DNA of 44,653 bases from Vulcanimicrobiota bacterium. Lineage in GTDB: Bacteria > Vulcanimicrobiota > Vulcanimicrobiia > Vulcanimicrobiales > Vulcanimicrobiaceae. The notes under the pieces were generated by a model. It had not been told where the DNA came from, did not search any database, and was given only the letters and a program-made list of their open reading frames with translations. The translations under genes were made by a program, and so were the position numbers. Shown one piece after another: positions 32,993 through 41,112 of the stretch. The DNA is taken from contig PLTN01000116.1 of NCBI GenBank assembly GCA_003164495.1, forward strand, positions 17,435 to 62,087, written 5' to 3'. The stretch's first letter is position 1. The number at the start of each line of letters is the position of its first letter.

Positions 32993-34777
32993 TCAGCTGC
33001 CGCTAACGGTTTCGACCGCGATCTTCTGGGGAGACCGTTTCGCGCGTTTCTTGAGATCGGCGAGCAGCGTGGAAAGCGCGTCGAGGTTCACGCGGCCGCT
33101 CTCCTCCTGAACGAGCGCACATCCGCAGCTGACCGAAAGCAGCGGTACGAGTGCGGTCGCCCCGTTGCGGTCGTTCGCTTCGATCACCCCATCGTGGCGG
33201 GCTCGGGCGTCGTAGAAGCTCGCCATGTCCGAAGCGAACTGGGCGATGAACTCGGGCAGCGATGCGATGACCGGCTCCACCGCGGCGCCGTGCGCTCCGA
33301 GAAAGAAATCGTCGCCGCCGATGTGTCCCAAGAACACGTCGCCGCCGGCCAGACGTGCGCGCATGAGATCTGCAAACAGCGTGATGGCGCGATCGCCTTG
33401 CCGAAAGCCGAAGCGATCGTTGAACGGCTTGAAATAGTCGAAATCGAAGTGCACGAAGATCTGCGGCCGCTCGTCGCTGTCGAGTGCATCGACCATGTAA
33501 TTGGCCACCATGATGTTGCCCGGCAATTTGGTGAGCGGGTTTTGATCCCGGGCCCGACTGACCACCCGTTCGTGCATGGTTCGAATGATGCCGCGCGTGT
33601 CGAGTAATCCGATGTAGGTCCCGTTTTCGACCACGAGCACGGCGTGGTCGTTCGGACGCTGCGCGATCGCCGCCAGCACGCGGTCGATCTCGGTTGAAAC
33701 CTCGAAGATCAGGCACGGTGTGAGGTAATCGGTCACGCGATGCGGCCGCACCCGATTAGTGAGGAGGTCGCGCCCGAACTGCGAGTAGATGAGCCCCTTG
33801 AGCCGTTCCTCGTGCACGATGCCGACGGGTTCGCCGCGCCCGTTGATGACCGGAAAGAACGAGCGGGTCTTGTCGTCCCGAAAGGCCTCGAGAATCGCGA
33901 TCATCGGCGCGCTGACCGGCAGCGCCGCAATGGGGTCGAGTTCGGCGCGCAGTTCGTTGCGCGCTTCGGGCCGATCGCGGCGATTGCGCCGGTTGAGGTG
34001 CTGGACGATCTCATAGTGCGTGTGATGGGTGGAGAGATCGCTCGACGGGTGCGCGATGAAGAAGCCTTGCGCGTAGTCGCAGCCGATCTCGCGGCAGATC
34101 TGAAACTCGATCTCCGTTTCGATGCCTTCGGCAACGACCGAGAGGCCGATCGAGTGCGCAAGGCCCACGATCTGCTCGAGAAAGAGGCGTTTCTCTTGGC
34201 TCCGATCGACGCCGGCGACGAAGAAGCGGTCGATCTTGATGATATCGGGACGGCTTTCGGCCAGGAGGCGCAAACCGGAATACCCGGTTCCGAAATCATC
34301 GAGCGCGATCAGCGGGCGGTCTTCCCAACCGTTGAAGAACTGCTGCGAGCGCGAGACGTTCAAGGTTTCGGCTTCCGAGAGCTCGATGCAAAAGCGGGCC
34401 GTCGGGAGCGAATGGCGTTCCAAGATCGCCCGCATGTGCGGGCGGTGTTCGAGATGCGCGTTGAGCACGCGGTTGTTCGCGTTGAAGAAGAGCCGCGCGG
34501 ATGCCTCGCCCGCGAAGAGCATGAAGTCGCGGATCGCCTTGTCTAGCAGCAGCATCTCGGCATCGACCGCGACGTCGACGTCGGCCATCGATGCGAACAG
34601 CATCGGAATCGCGCTGAAGCCGAGGTTCCGGTGCCCACGTAGCAGTGCTTCGAAGGCATACGCCTCGCCGGTGTGCACGTTGACGATCGGCTGATAGGCG
34701 TAGACGACATTGCGGTCAAGCGCGTCGAGAAATGCAGTTGCGCCGGCCGTTACACCACGAGTAAGGCTGGAGTTCAC
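32993..34777 (-). CDS. Cyclic-di-GMP protein EAL-CBS-CBS-GGDEF (degenerate GGDDF)
   Basis: A 594-residue cytosolic signalling protein. The EAL phosphodiesterase domain (about 20-250) has E43 (EALLR), FFNANN, E132 (ELSE), D160-D161 (DDFGTGYS), K181 (KIDR) and E218 (EGIE), all residues needed for hydrolysis of cyclic di-GMP. A pair of CBS domains (about 285-405) would sense adenine nucleotides. The C-terminal GGDEF-type domain (about 415-580) has GGDDF at 487-491 in place of GGDEF or GGEEF, so cyclase activity is doubtful and it may act as a GTP sensor. No membrane segment is seen. GTG 34777 with AGGA 6-9 bases upstream. It stands alone, downstream of a small lipoprotein gene. Confidence 0.93.
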   Translation of the reverse strand: MNSSLTRGVTAGATAFLDALDRNVVYAYQPIVNVHTGEAYAFEALLRGHRNLGFSAIPMLFASMADVDVAVDAEMLLLDKAIRDFMLFAGEASARLFFNANNRVLNAHLEHRPHMRAILERHSLPTARFCIELSEAETLNVSRSQQFFNGWEDRPLIALDDFGTGYSGLRLLAESRPDIIKIDRFFVAGVDRSQEKRLFLEQIVGLAHSIGLSVVAEGIETEIEFQICREIGCDYAQGFFIAHPSSDLSTHHTHYEIVQHLNRRNRRDRPEARNELRAELDPIAALPVSAPMIAILEAFRDDKTRSFFPVINGRGEPVGIVHEERLKGLIYSQFGRDLLTNRVRPHRVTDYLTPCLIFEVSTEIDRVLAAIAQRPNDHAVLVVENGTYIGLLDTRGIIRTMHERVVSRARDQNPLTKLPGNIMVANYMVDALDSDERPQIFVHFDFDYFKPFNDRFGFRQGDRAITLFADLMRARLAGGDVFLGHIGGDDFFLGAHGAAVEPVIASLPEFIAQFASDMASFYDARARHDGVIEANDRNGATALVPLLSVSCGCALVQEESGRVNLDALSTLLADLKKRAKRSPQKIAVETVSGS

Positions 34778-34860
34778 AGGATCCTAGTGTACGGGGCCGC
34801 GCGTTAAGGCTGGTTTAACCTCTCAGCGGGCTAGGCAAGGACTGATCGGCGTCACTTCCC

Positions 34861-35226
34861 TCAGATCGAGGGATAGTGCACCGGGGGCATCACGCCGACT
34901 GAAACGGTCGTGGAGCGCGAGAGGGTATCGCTGACGGTGAGCGTGCACGAGCCGGCCGATACCGAGGTAACGGTAAGCGAGCCGTTTGTGACGGCACCGG
35001 CGGTGATGATGCCCTCGCAGCCGCTCACGGTGTAGACGTCGCGCAGCAAGCCCGGATCGCTCACGGCGATCGCCTGGGTCTGGCCGGCGGCCGTAAACGT
35101 GAGGCTGGCCGGCGAGACGGCGGGCCCAAGCGGTGTCAGCGGGGTCGTGTCGACGCCATTGGCGCTGCACGCCGCCAGGGCGGCGAGGAGCGGGAAGACC
35201 AGCCAACGGAGCGCGTGACGGGGCAT
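34861..35226 (-). CDS. Small lipoprotein with an Ig-like beta domain
   Basis: A 121-residue protein: basic start MPRHALRW, hydrophobic stretch and lipobox ALAAC with Cys20, so lipid-anchored. Residues about 38-115 show the alternating beta pattern and Ser/Thr/Gly content of bacterial Ig-like or Big-type domains (SPASLTFTAAGQTQAIAVSD, SAGSCTLTVSD). Cys60 and Cys94 may form a disulfide. GGGAGG lies 2 bases before ATG 35226, closer than usual. The open frame upstream runs through ligJ and ligI antisense and is not real. Divergent from ligJ. Confidence 0.78.
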   Translation of the reverse strand: MPRHALRWLVFPLLAALAACSANGVDTTPLTPLGPAVSPASLTFTAAGQTQAIAVSDPGLLRDVYTVSGCEGIITAGAVTNGSLTVTSVSAGSCTLTVSDTLSRSTTVSVGVMPPVHYPSI

Positions 35227-35310
35227 GTCCTCCCGTTTTCCACCGGCCGGCCGAACGCCTCGCGGCTGGGGCGGGAGTGAGATCACGGTTTTGGAATACC
35301 GAGCACCACT

Positions 35311-36336
35311 TTGATCATTGATTGCCACGGTCACTACACGACGGTCCCCGAAGGCATGGCGACCTTTCGTCAAGCGCAACTGGCGAAGACGAAAGACCCG
35401 ACCCAACCGGCGCCCATTTTGCCCCATTTCAGCGACGACCAGTTGCGTGAGACGCTGGAGAAAGCGCAGCTGAAGCTGCTGCGCGAACGCGGCATCGACG
35501 TTACGATCTTTTCCCCGCGCGCCTCGACGATGGCGCCGCACGTGGGATCGGTAGAGGACAACGTCGCGTGGGCCCGTGCGTCCAACGACCTGATCCACCG
35601 CGTGTGCGGCTTGTACCCCAAGAATTTCATCGGCGTTTGCCACGTGCCGCAGACGCACGGTTCCGACCTCAAGGCCGCGATTGCCGAGCTCGAACGCTGT
35701 GTGAACGAACTCGGCTTCGTGGGTGCGAACCTCAATCCGGATCCATCGGGCGGTCACTTCGACGCGCCGCCGCTGTACGATAAATACTGGTATCCGTTCT
35801 ATGAGAAGATGGTCGAGCTGAAGGTGCCCGCGATGGTGCACGTGAGCGGTTCGTGCAACCCGGTCTTCCATGCGACCGGCGCCTACTATATCTCGGCCGA
35901 CACGACCGCGTTCATGCAATTCATTCAATCCGCGCAAGTCTTCAAAGACTTCCCGGAACTGAAGCTGATCATCCCGCACGGCGGTGGTGCCGTGCCCTAT
36001 CACTGGGGACGCTACCGCGGAATCGCGCTCGATATGAAGCTCGGCGAGCTGAACGATCTGCTGATGAACAACATCTACTTCGACACCTGCGTCTACCATC
36101 TGCCCGGCATCGAGTTGCTGCTCGACGTGATCCCGCTCAAGAACATCCTGTTCGGTTCGGAGATGGTCGGCGCAGTGCGCGGGATCGATCCCGACACCAA
36201 CCACTACTTCGACGACACGAAGAAGTACATCGACGCGCTGAAGCTCGACGCGAACACGCAGACGCAGCTCTTCGAGACGAACGCCTATAACGTCTATCCG
36301 CGGCTCAAAGCGCAACTCGCCGCGCAAGCGAAGTAA
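35311..36336 (+). CDS. ligJ: 4-oxalomesaconate hydratase, LigJ-type amidohydrolase-superfamily enzyme
   Basis: Hydrates 4-oxalomesaconate to 4-carboxy-4-hydroxy-2-oxoadipate in the protocatechuate 4,5-cleavage and gallate pathways. The 341-residue length and the opening MIIDCHGHYT fit LigJ. Metal-site candidates are H6, H8, H177 (MVHVSG) and E284 (FGSEMVG), where Glu replaces the Asp of ordinary amidohydrolases, as is known for LigJ. IIPHGGGAVPYHWGR supplies another conserved His. TTG 35311 is the only in-frame start after a stop at 35278 that keeps the HGH motif; the ribosome site is poor. Followed after 15 bases by ligI. Confidence 0.87.
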   Translation: MIIDCHGHYTTVPEGMATFRQAQLAKTKDPTQPAPILPHFSDDQLRETLEKAQLKLLRERGIDVTIFSPRASTMAPHVGSVEDNVAWARASNDLIHRVCGLYPKNFIGVCHVPQTHGSDLKAAIAELERCVNELGFVGANLNPDPSGGHFDAPPLYDKYWYPFYEKMVELKVPAMVHVSGSCNPVFHATGAYYISADTTAFMQFIQSAQVFKDFPELKLIIPHGGGAVPYHWGRYRGIALDMKLGELNDLLMNNIYFDTCVYHLPGIELLLDVIPLKNILFGSEMVGAVRGIDPDTNHYFDDTKKYIDALKLDANTQTQLFETNAYNVYPRLKAQLAAQAK

Positions 36337-36351
36337 GAGGAACGCGACCTC

Positions 36352-37227
36352 ATGGACATCTTGGATCTCAACAAGTTTCATCCCAATCCGTCGAAGCCCA
36401 CGTTCGTCGTGCCGCCGGGGTCGGTCGACGCGCATTGCCACATCTTCGGGCCGGGCGACGTCTTCCCGTATAGCCCCAAGCGCAAATACACGCCGGGCGA
36501 TGCCTCTAAAGAAGACCTCTTCCGTTTGCGCGACTTCCTCGGGCTCTCGCGCAACGTCATCGTGCAGGCGAGCTGTCACGGTACCGACAACGCCGCGACG
36601 ATCGACGGCATCAAGGCCGCCGGCGAGAAAGCCCGCGGGATCGCCGTCGTTGAGCTGGACATCACGCTCGACGAACTGCGGGCGATGGATGCGGCCGGAA
36701 TACGCGGCGTGCGCTTCGCCTTTCTCAAACGCCTGGTCGATCCGACGCCGCCCGAGCGCTATCAGCGCGTGATCGAGATGTGCCGGCAGCTCGGCTGGCA
36801 TGTCGTCGTGTACTTCGAATCGGCCGACCTGGAAGATCTCGCGCCGTTCATCGAGGCGATCCCGACGACGGTCGTGGTCGACCACATGGGCCGGCCCGAC
36901 GTCAAGCTCGGGCTCGAACATCCGCAATGGAAGCGCTTTCTGCGCATGCTCGACGAGCATGAAAACATCTGGGTGAAGGTCACGGGACCCGAGCGCATCA
37001 GCGAGACCGGACCGCCGTACGACGATGTGGTGCCGTACGGCCGGACGCTCGTGGAACGCTACCCCGACCGCGTCTTGTGGGGCACCGATTGGCCGCACCC
37101 CAACATGGAGACGCACATGCCCGACGACGGCAAACTGGTCGACTTCATCCCGCGCGTCGCGACGACCAAGGAACTGCAGCAGAAGATGCTCGTCGACAAC
37201 CCGATGCGGCTCTACTGGCCGAAGTGA
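36352..37227 (+). CDS. ligI: 2-pyrone-4,6-dicarboxylate hydrolase
   Basis: Hydrolyses 2-pyrone-4,6-dicarboxylate to 4-oxalomesaconate, the substrate of LigJ. The 291 residues match LigI in length and motifs: VDAHCHIFGP (H28, H30), VVVDHMGRPD (H178) and WGTDWPHPN with the catalytic Asp246. LigI is a member of the amidohydrolase superfamily known to work without bound metal. AGAGGAACG lies before the ATG. With ligJ it forms two consecutive steps of protocatechuate/gallate degradation. Missing from the window are the ring-cleavage dioxygenase (ligAB or gallate dioxygenase), ligC and the aldolase ligK. The stop overlaps the esterase start (GTGA). Confidence 0.92.
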   Translation: MDILDLNKFHPNPSKPTFVVPPGSVDAHCHIFGPGDVFPYSPKRKYTPGDASKEDLFRLRDFLGLSRNVIVQASCHGTDNAATIDGIKAAGEKARGIAVVELDITLDELRAMDAAGIRGVRFAFLKRLVDPTPPERYQRVIEMCRQLGWHVVVYFESADLEDLAPFIEAIPTTVVVDHMGRPDVKLGLEHPQWKRFLRMLDEHENIWVKVTGPERISETGPPYDDVVPYGRTLVERYPDRVLWGTDWPHPNMETHMPDDGKLVDFIPRVATTKELQQKMLVDNPMRLYWPK

Positions 37228-38786
37228 ACCGGCACGCGTCGCTGCTGCGTCCGGCAGCGATCGCGTTCCTCGTGTGCTTCTGCGCGTTCGCACCCCGCGC
37301 TGCGGCGGTGCAAGCGTCGGCAGCCGAACCGGCCTGCAGCGGGCTCGAAGCCGCGGGACTCATCGCGAATACCACGGTGACGTCGGCGCGCATGGTCGTC
37401 GCCGGCGCCGCGCCCAACGTGCCGGCGTACTGCGAAGTGGTCGCGACGATCCGGCCGGTGCCGGGCTCGAACATCGGCGTCGTCTATCGTCTACCCGATG
37501 ATTGGAACGGCAAGATGCTCGGGATCGGCGGCGGGGGGTTTGCGGGGAACCTCACGCTCGCCGGAGCCGCGCAAGGCTTGATCCGGGGCTACGCGGTCAT
37601 CGAAACCGATACCGGCCATCCGAGTACGAGCCCGACCGACGGTTCGTTCATGATCGATGCGCCGGGTAAGATCAATCAGGTCACGCTGACCGATTTCGGC
37701 TTTCGCGCCGTGCACGAGATGACGCTGGCCGGGAAAGCCATCGTTGCGCATTACTACAGCCGCGCGCCGTCCAAGTCGTACTTCGAGGGATGTTCCACCG
37801 GCGGCCGGCAAGGCTTTACCGAAGTGCAGCGCTTTCCGGACGACTACGACGGGGTGATTTCGGGTGCGCCGGTCTACGATCTGCGCGTCCAGACGAGCGC
37901 GCTCTTCCGCCTGCAGTTCTTTCAGAAAGACCCGTCGAGCAAACTCTCGCCGAAGCAAGTCCAGACGATCAACGCCGCCGTGTTGCGCGCGTGCGATCTC
38001 AACGACGGCGTGCGCGACGGCATCATCGAGGATCCGTCTAACTGCAAATGGGATCCGAACGAGCTGGCGTGCAAGGGCAACGACGCCGGCACCGGTTGTC
38101 TCACGGCGCGTCAAGCGATGGCAGTACGGCGCAGCTATAATGGAATTTCCACGCCCGATGGACGGGTCGCCGCGTTTCCATTACCGCGCGGCGGCGAGCT
38201 GCAGTGGACGCCGCGTTCGATCGGCGGCACGCCCGACAACCCGTTCGGTACGAATTTCACGCTGGGCGTACAGTATTTCATGGACGTCATCTACGGCAAT
38301 CCGAACCAAGAATGGGATTCGTTCACGCCCGAAACGGCACTCGCCGCGATCGCTCAGAGCGATACCGCGCCGCTGGTGCAAGCGACCGATCCCGATGTAT
38401 CCGCGTTTCTCAAGCACGGCGGAAAGTGGATCATGTGGCACGGCGTTTACGATCCGGGACCCAGTTCGCAGGGCACGCTCGAGTACTATCACGCCGCACT
38501 CGCCGCTTCGGCCAAAAAAATGGGCGTGAGCGAAGCAGCGTTGGCGGCCGATATCCGCGTGTTTCTCGCACCCGGCGTCTACCATTGCGGCGGCGGTCCC
38601 GGTCCCGATCAGTTCGACCTGCTCTCGGCACTCGACGATTGGGTCGCCGGCGGCAAACCGCCGATGCGCATCGTGGCCACGAAAGCCGGTTCGCCGATCT
38701 CACGTCCGCTGTGCGTCTATCCCGCGCAAGCGCGCTATACCGGTGCCGGCGATACCAACCGCGCGGAGAACTTCGTCTGTAAGTAG
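37224..38786 (+). CDS. Exported tannase / feruloyl esterase family hydrolase
   Basis: A 520-residue secreted serine esterase: signal peptide 1-28, then the alpha/beta-hydrolase fold. The catalytic Ser191 lies in GCSTGGRQG, with Cys190 just before it, and the catalytic His is in VYHCGGGPG with Cys just after. This is the CS-D-HC arrangement of tannases and feruloyl esterases, where the two Cys form a disulfide; the Asp is probably in WHGVYDPGP. It would release gallate or hydroxycinnamates from plant esters. Gallate meta-cleavage leads straight to LigI/LigJ substrates, so the neighbours make sense. GTG 37224 overlaps the ligI stop; the open frame back to 37077 is not used because the signal starts here. 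Confidence 0.9.
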   Translation: MNRHASLLRPAAIAFLVCFCAFAPRAAAVQASAAEPACSGLEAAGLIANTTVTSARMVVAGAAPNVPAYCEVVATIRPVPGSNIGVVYRLPDDWNGKMLGIGGGGFAGNLTLAGAAQGLIRGYAVIETDTGHPSTSPTDGSFMIDAPGKINQVTLTDFGFRAVHEMTLAGKAIVAHYYSRAPSKSYFEGCSTGGRQGFTEVQRFPDDYDGVISGAPVYDLRVQTSALFRLQFFQKDPSSKLSPKQVQTINAAVLRACDLNDGVRDGIIEDPSNCKWDPNELACKGNDAGTGCLTARQAMAVRRSYNGISTPDGRVAAFPLPRGGELQWTPRSIGGTPDNPFGTNFTLGVQYFMDVIYGNPNQEWDSFTPETALAAIAQSDTAPLVQATDPDVSAFLKHGGKWIMWHGVYDPGPSSQGTLEYYHAALAASAKKMGVSEAALAADIRVFLAPGVYHCGGGPGPDQFDLLSALDDWVAGGKPPMRIVATKAGSPISRPLCVYPAQARYTGAGDTNRAENFVCK

Positions 38787-38798
38787 AACCGCGCCGCC

Positions 38799-39743
38799 AT
38801 GGCAACTCGCACGCGTGGATCGTTCATCGCTCTGAGTGGTGCGGCGCTTGCCGCGCCGTCGTTTGCCGGCGCCGCGGATCTCGTCGCAATCAAGATGGCC
38901 GGCGTGCCGGAAGACTCAGCTACGACCGTGCTCTACGGCATCCAAAGCGGCTTGTTCAAGCCGTACGGACTCGACGTCGACATGCAGCCCCAGCACAACG
39001 GTCCCTCCGTCATGAGCGGCGTGGTCGGCGGCAGCTATCAGGTCGGGAAGTCGAGCACGCCGCCGCTGATCGCCGCGTTCAGTAAGGGATTGCCGTTCAC
39101 GATCATCATGCCGGCCGGGATATACGATACGCGTGCGCCGATCGCATCGCTGCTGGTAGCGAGCGATTCGCCGATCAAAAAGGCCGCCGACCTCAACGGG
39201 AAGACGATCGCCGTCGGCGCGCTCAACGACATCCATTCGCTGGCCGTGCTGGCCTGGATGGACAAGAACGGCGGCGACATCACCGGGATAAAGTTCGTCG
39301 AGATCCCGATCGGCGAGATTCCCGTCGCGATCGAGCAGGGCCGCGTGGCGGCCGGTTCCGTCAACGAGCCGGTGCTCTCGGCGGCTCTCGCCGACAACAA
39401 ATTGCGTGCCGTGGCCCATCATTTCGACGGCATCGCGCCGCGCTTCATGTACACCGCTTGGTTCACGACCAAGACCTACGCCGCGGCGAATCCGGCCGTG
39501 GTGAAGAGCGTCTCGCAGGCGCTTCGGAAAGCCGCCGACTACTGCAACGCGCACCACGCGCAAACGGCCGACTTGATCGCGAAGTTCACCTCGCTCGAAC
39601 CCGCGCAAGTCGCGAAAATGACGCGCGTGGAACAAGGGACGACGCTCGATCCGAAGCTCGTGCAGCCCGTGATCGACACGATGCTGCGCTACAAGACGTT
39701 AGCGCAGCCGGTCGATGTTCACGACGTCATGTTCTCGGGTTAG
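38799..39743 (+). CDS. ABC-type substrate-binding protein, NMT1/SsuA-like
   Basis: A 314-residue exported binding protein closely related to those at 7386 and 41849. Shared are YGIQSGLFKPYGLDV, the VVGGSYQVGKSS loop, DLNGKTIAVGA and WMDKNGGDITGIKFVEIPIG. Residues 1-25 are a signal peptide with a weakly Tat-like start (RTRGSFIALSG). It lies 12 bases after the esterase gene, so it may bind the aromatic acid that enzyme releases; no ABC permease is present. The last 45 bases overlap the convergent MmgE/PrpD gene. Confidence 0.88.
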   Translation: MATRTRGSFIALSGAALAAPSFAGAADLVAIKMAGVPEDSATTVLYGIQSGLFKPYGLDVDMQPQHNGPSVMSGVVGGSYQVGKSSTPPLIAAFSKGLPFTIIMPAGIYDTRAPIASLLVASDSPIKKAADLNGKTIAVGALNDIHSLAVLAWMDKNGGDITGIKFVEIPIGEIPVAIEQGRVAAGSVNEPVLSAALADNKLRAVAHHFDGIAPRFMYTAWFTTKTYAAANPAVVKSVSQALRKAADYCNAHHAQTADLIAKFTSLEPAQVAKMTRVEQGTTLDPKLVQPVIDTMLRYKTLAQPVDVHDVMFSG

Positions 39744-41060
39744 AATCTGGCGGAGCGTTTCCCGCGCCGCCGCCGTCTGTTCCGGCGACCAGCCGCCGAA
39801 TGCTGCGTTCGCAACGAACTTCGCTTCGATCTCGGCGGATGTGAGCGGTTCTTGTGCGCCGCCGCGAAAGTGCGGTTGACGTTCCTCGATCGTTGATCCG
39901 TCGGTGAGCGTCGCGCGCAGGTGACCCGTGAACGCGTGCGGATACGGGTTTTCCGGATCGATGCGGTAGCGGATCTTCGCGGCGAGCGCGCGCACTTGCG
40001 GATCGTGCGCGGCTTCTTCGGTGAATGCGCCGAGCCCGACGTCGCCGCGGATGAAGCCCAGCGCCATGCAGAACGGCGTGCTGAATTTCGCCGCGTACGC
40101 GTTCGGCGGCGCCTGTTTGCCGGCCAGCGGTTCCCATAAGCGGTGCACGATACCCTCGGCGGTGTCGCACTCGATCGTTGCGATCGCATCGGCGCTCACA
40201 CCGCGGGCTGCCAGGCGAATCGCGCAGTCGATGTACGGATGGATCATCGTCCCGCACGCGTAGGGTTTGAACGCCACCGTTTCCATCACCCACTCGCTGC
40301 CGAAGCCGCCGGTCAGCGGCGTGAAATCGCCGTCGGCGGTGTTGGCGAAGCCGAAGAAGAGGCCGTGCGTTCCCTCGAACACCGTTCGCGGGCCGACGAA
40401 ACCGCCGCGGGCCAACAGCGCCGCGCGAATGCCGGATTGCGCGGCCCAGCCGGCGTGCAGCCGTTTCGTCCACGCGCCCTCGGCCAAATACTCGATGATG
40501 CCGCCGGCCATGCTGCCGACGATGCCGAGCGCGTCGACGGTTTGTTTCTCGTCGAGTCCGAGCGTGACCGCCGCTGCGAGCGCGCTGCCGATCGCGCCGA
40601 AAACGCTGGTCGGATGAAAGCCCGCCTTGTGCACGCGCATCGGTGCGACGAGCCCGAGCCGGCACATCGTCTCGGTCCCGGTCGCGAGCCCGCGCAGGAT
40701 CGCATCGCCGGAAGCGCCGTAGCGCTCCGCCGCTGCGAGCACCGCCGGGACGATCACCGCGCCCGCGTGGACCGGACCGCCTTCGAACGTATCGTCGTAA
40801 TCTTCGCCGTGCGCGGCGATCCCGTTGATCAGCGCAGCGTCGAGCGCGGCGTAGCCGCCCGGATGACCGATCGCGGTGCAGGCGCCGCCGGGTTCGACGC
40901 TGCGCAGTACGGCGGCGATGTAATCCGTGCCGCGCGCCGCAACGCACAAGCCCGCAACGTCGAGGATCAAGTCCGCTGCCACGCGCCGGACGGCGGCCGG
41001 CAGTTCGTTTGCGCGTACGCCCTGCGCGGCGTGGGCAAGCTGCTCGGCAATCGTGCTCAT
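39699..41060 (-). CDS. MmgE/PrpD family protein
   Basis: A 453-residue protein of the MmgE/PrpD fold, which includes 2-methylcitrate dehydratase and cis-aconitate decarboxylase. N-terminal helical region with GTDYIAAV and HGEDYDDTFEGGPVHAGAVIVPA, the family block around the active site. Later come HPTSVFGAIGSALAAA and KPYACGTMIHPYIDCAI. The conserved Asp/His/Lys/Tyr set of the family appears present, but the substrate cannot be told; there is no prpB or prpC nearby. ATG 41060; upstream frame to 41198 overlaps the SDR gene and is rejected. Divergent from that SDR by 51 bases and overlapping the convergent binding-protein gene by 45 bases. Confidence 0.9.
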   Translation of the reverse strand: MSTIAEQLAHAAQGVRANELPAAVRRVAADLILDVAGLCVAARGTDYIAAVLRSVEPGGACTAIGHPGGYAALDAALINGIAAHGEDYDDTFEGGPVHAGAVIVPAVLAAAERYGASGDAILRGLATGTETMCRLGLVAPMRVHKAGFHPTSVFGAIGSALAAAVTLGLDEKQTVDALGIVGSMAGGIIEYLAEGAWTKRLHAGWAAQSGIRAALLARGGFVGPRTVFEGTHGLFFGFANTADGDFTPLTGGFGSEWVMETVAFKPYACGTMIHPYIDCAIRLAARGVSADAIATIECDTAEGIVHRLWEPLAGKQAPPNAYAAKFSTPFCMALGFIRGDVGLGAFTEEAAHDPQVRALAAKIRYRIDPENPYPHAFTGHLRATLTDGSTIEERQPHFRGGAQEPLTSAEIEAKFVANAAFGGWSPEQTAAARETLRQILTREHDVVNIDRLR

Positions 41061-41087
41061 AATCGCTAGTCGTGAAGGTGCCGCACG

Positions 41088-41112
41088 TTCTCCTGCGGAG
41101 AAACGATCCGCA
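41088..41112. promoter_or_regulatory. Two competing inverted repeats at an SDR start
   Basis: TTCTCC-TGC-GGAGAA at 41088-41102 forms a perfect 6-bp dyad that includes the GGAG ribosome site. TGCGGA at 41094-41099 also pairs perfectly with TCCGCA at 41107-41112, the last A being the first base of the ATG. Only one of the two can form. Either a translation switch or a small operator between divergent genes; function is inferred. Confidence 0.35.

Noticed and set aside
34861-37293. Very long minus-strand open frame covering ligJ and ligI
   Set aside because: It runs antisense to two well-identified genes and has no family features until the last 121 residues, which are the small lipoprotein kept as a gene. 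Long antisense frames are normal in this GC-rich codon usage.
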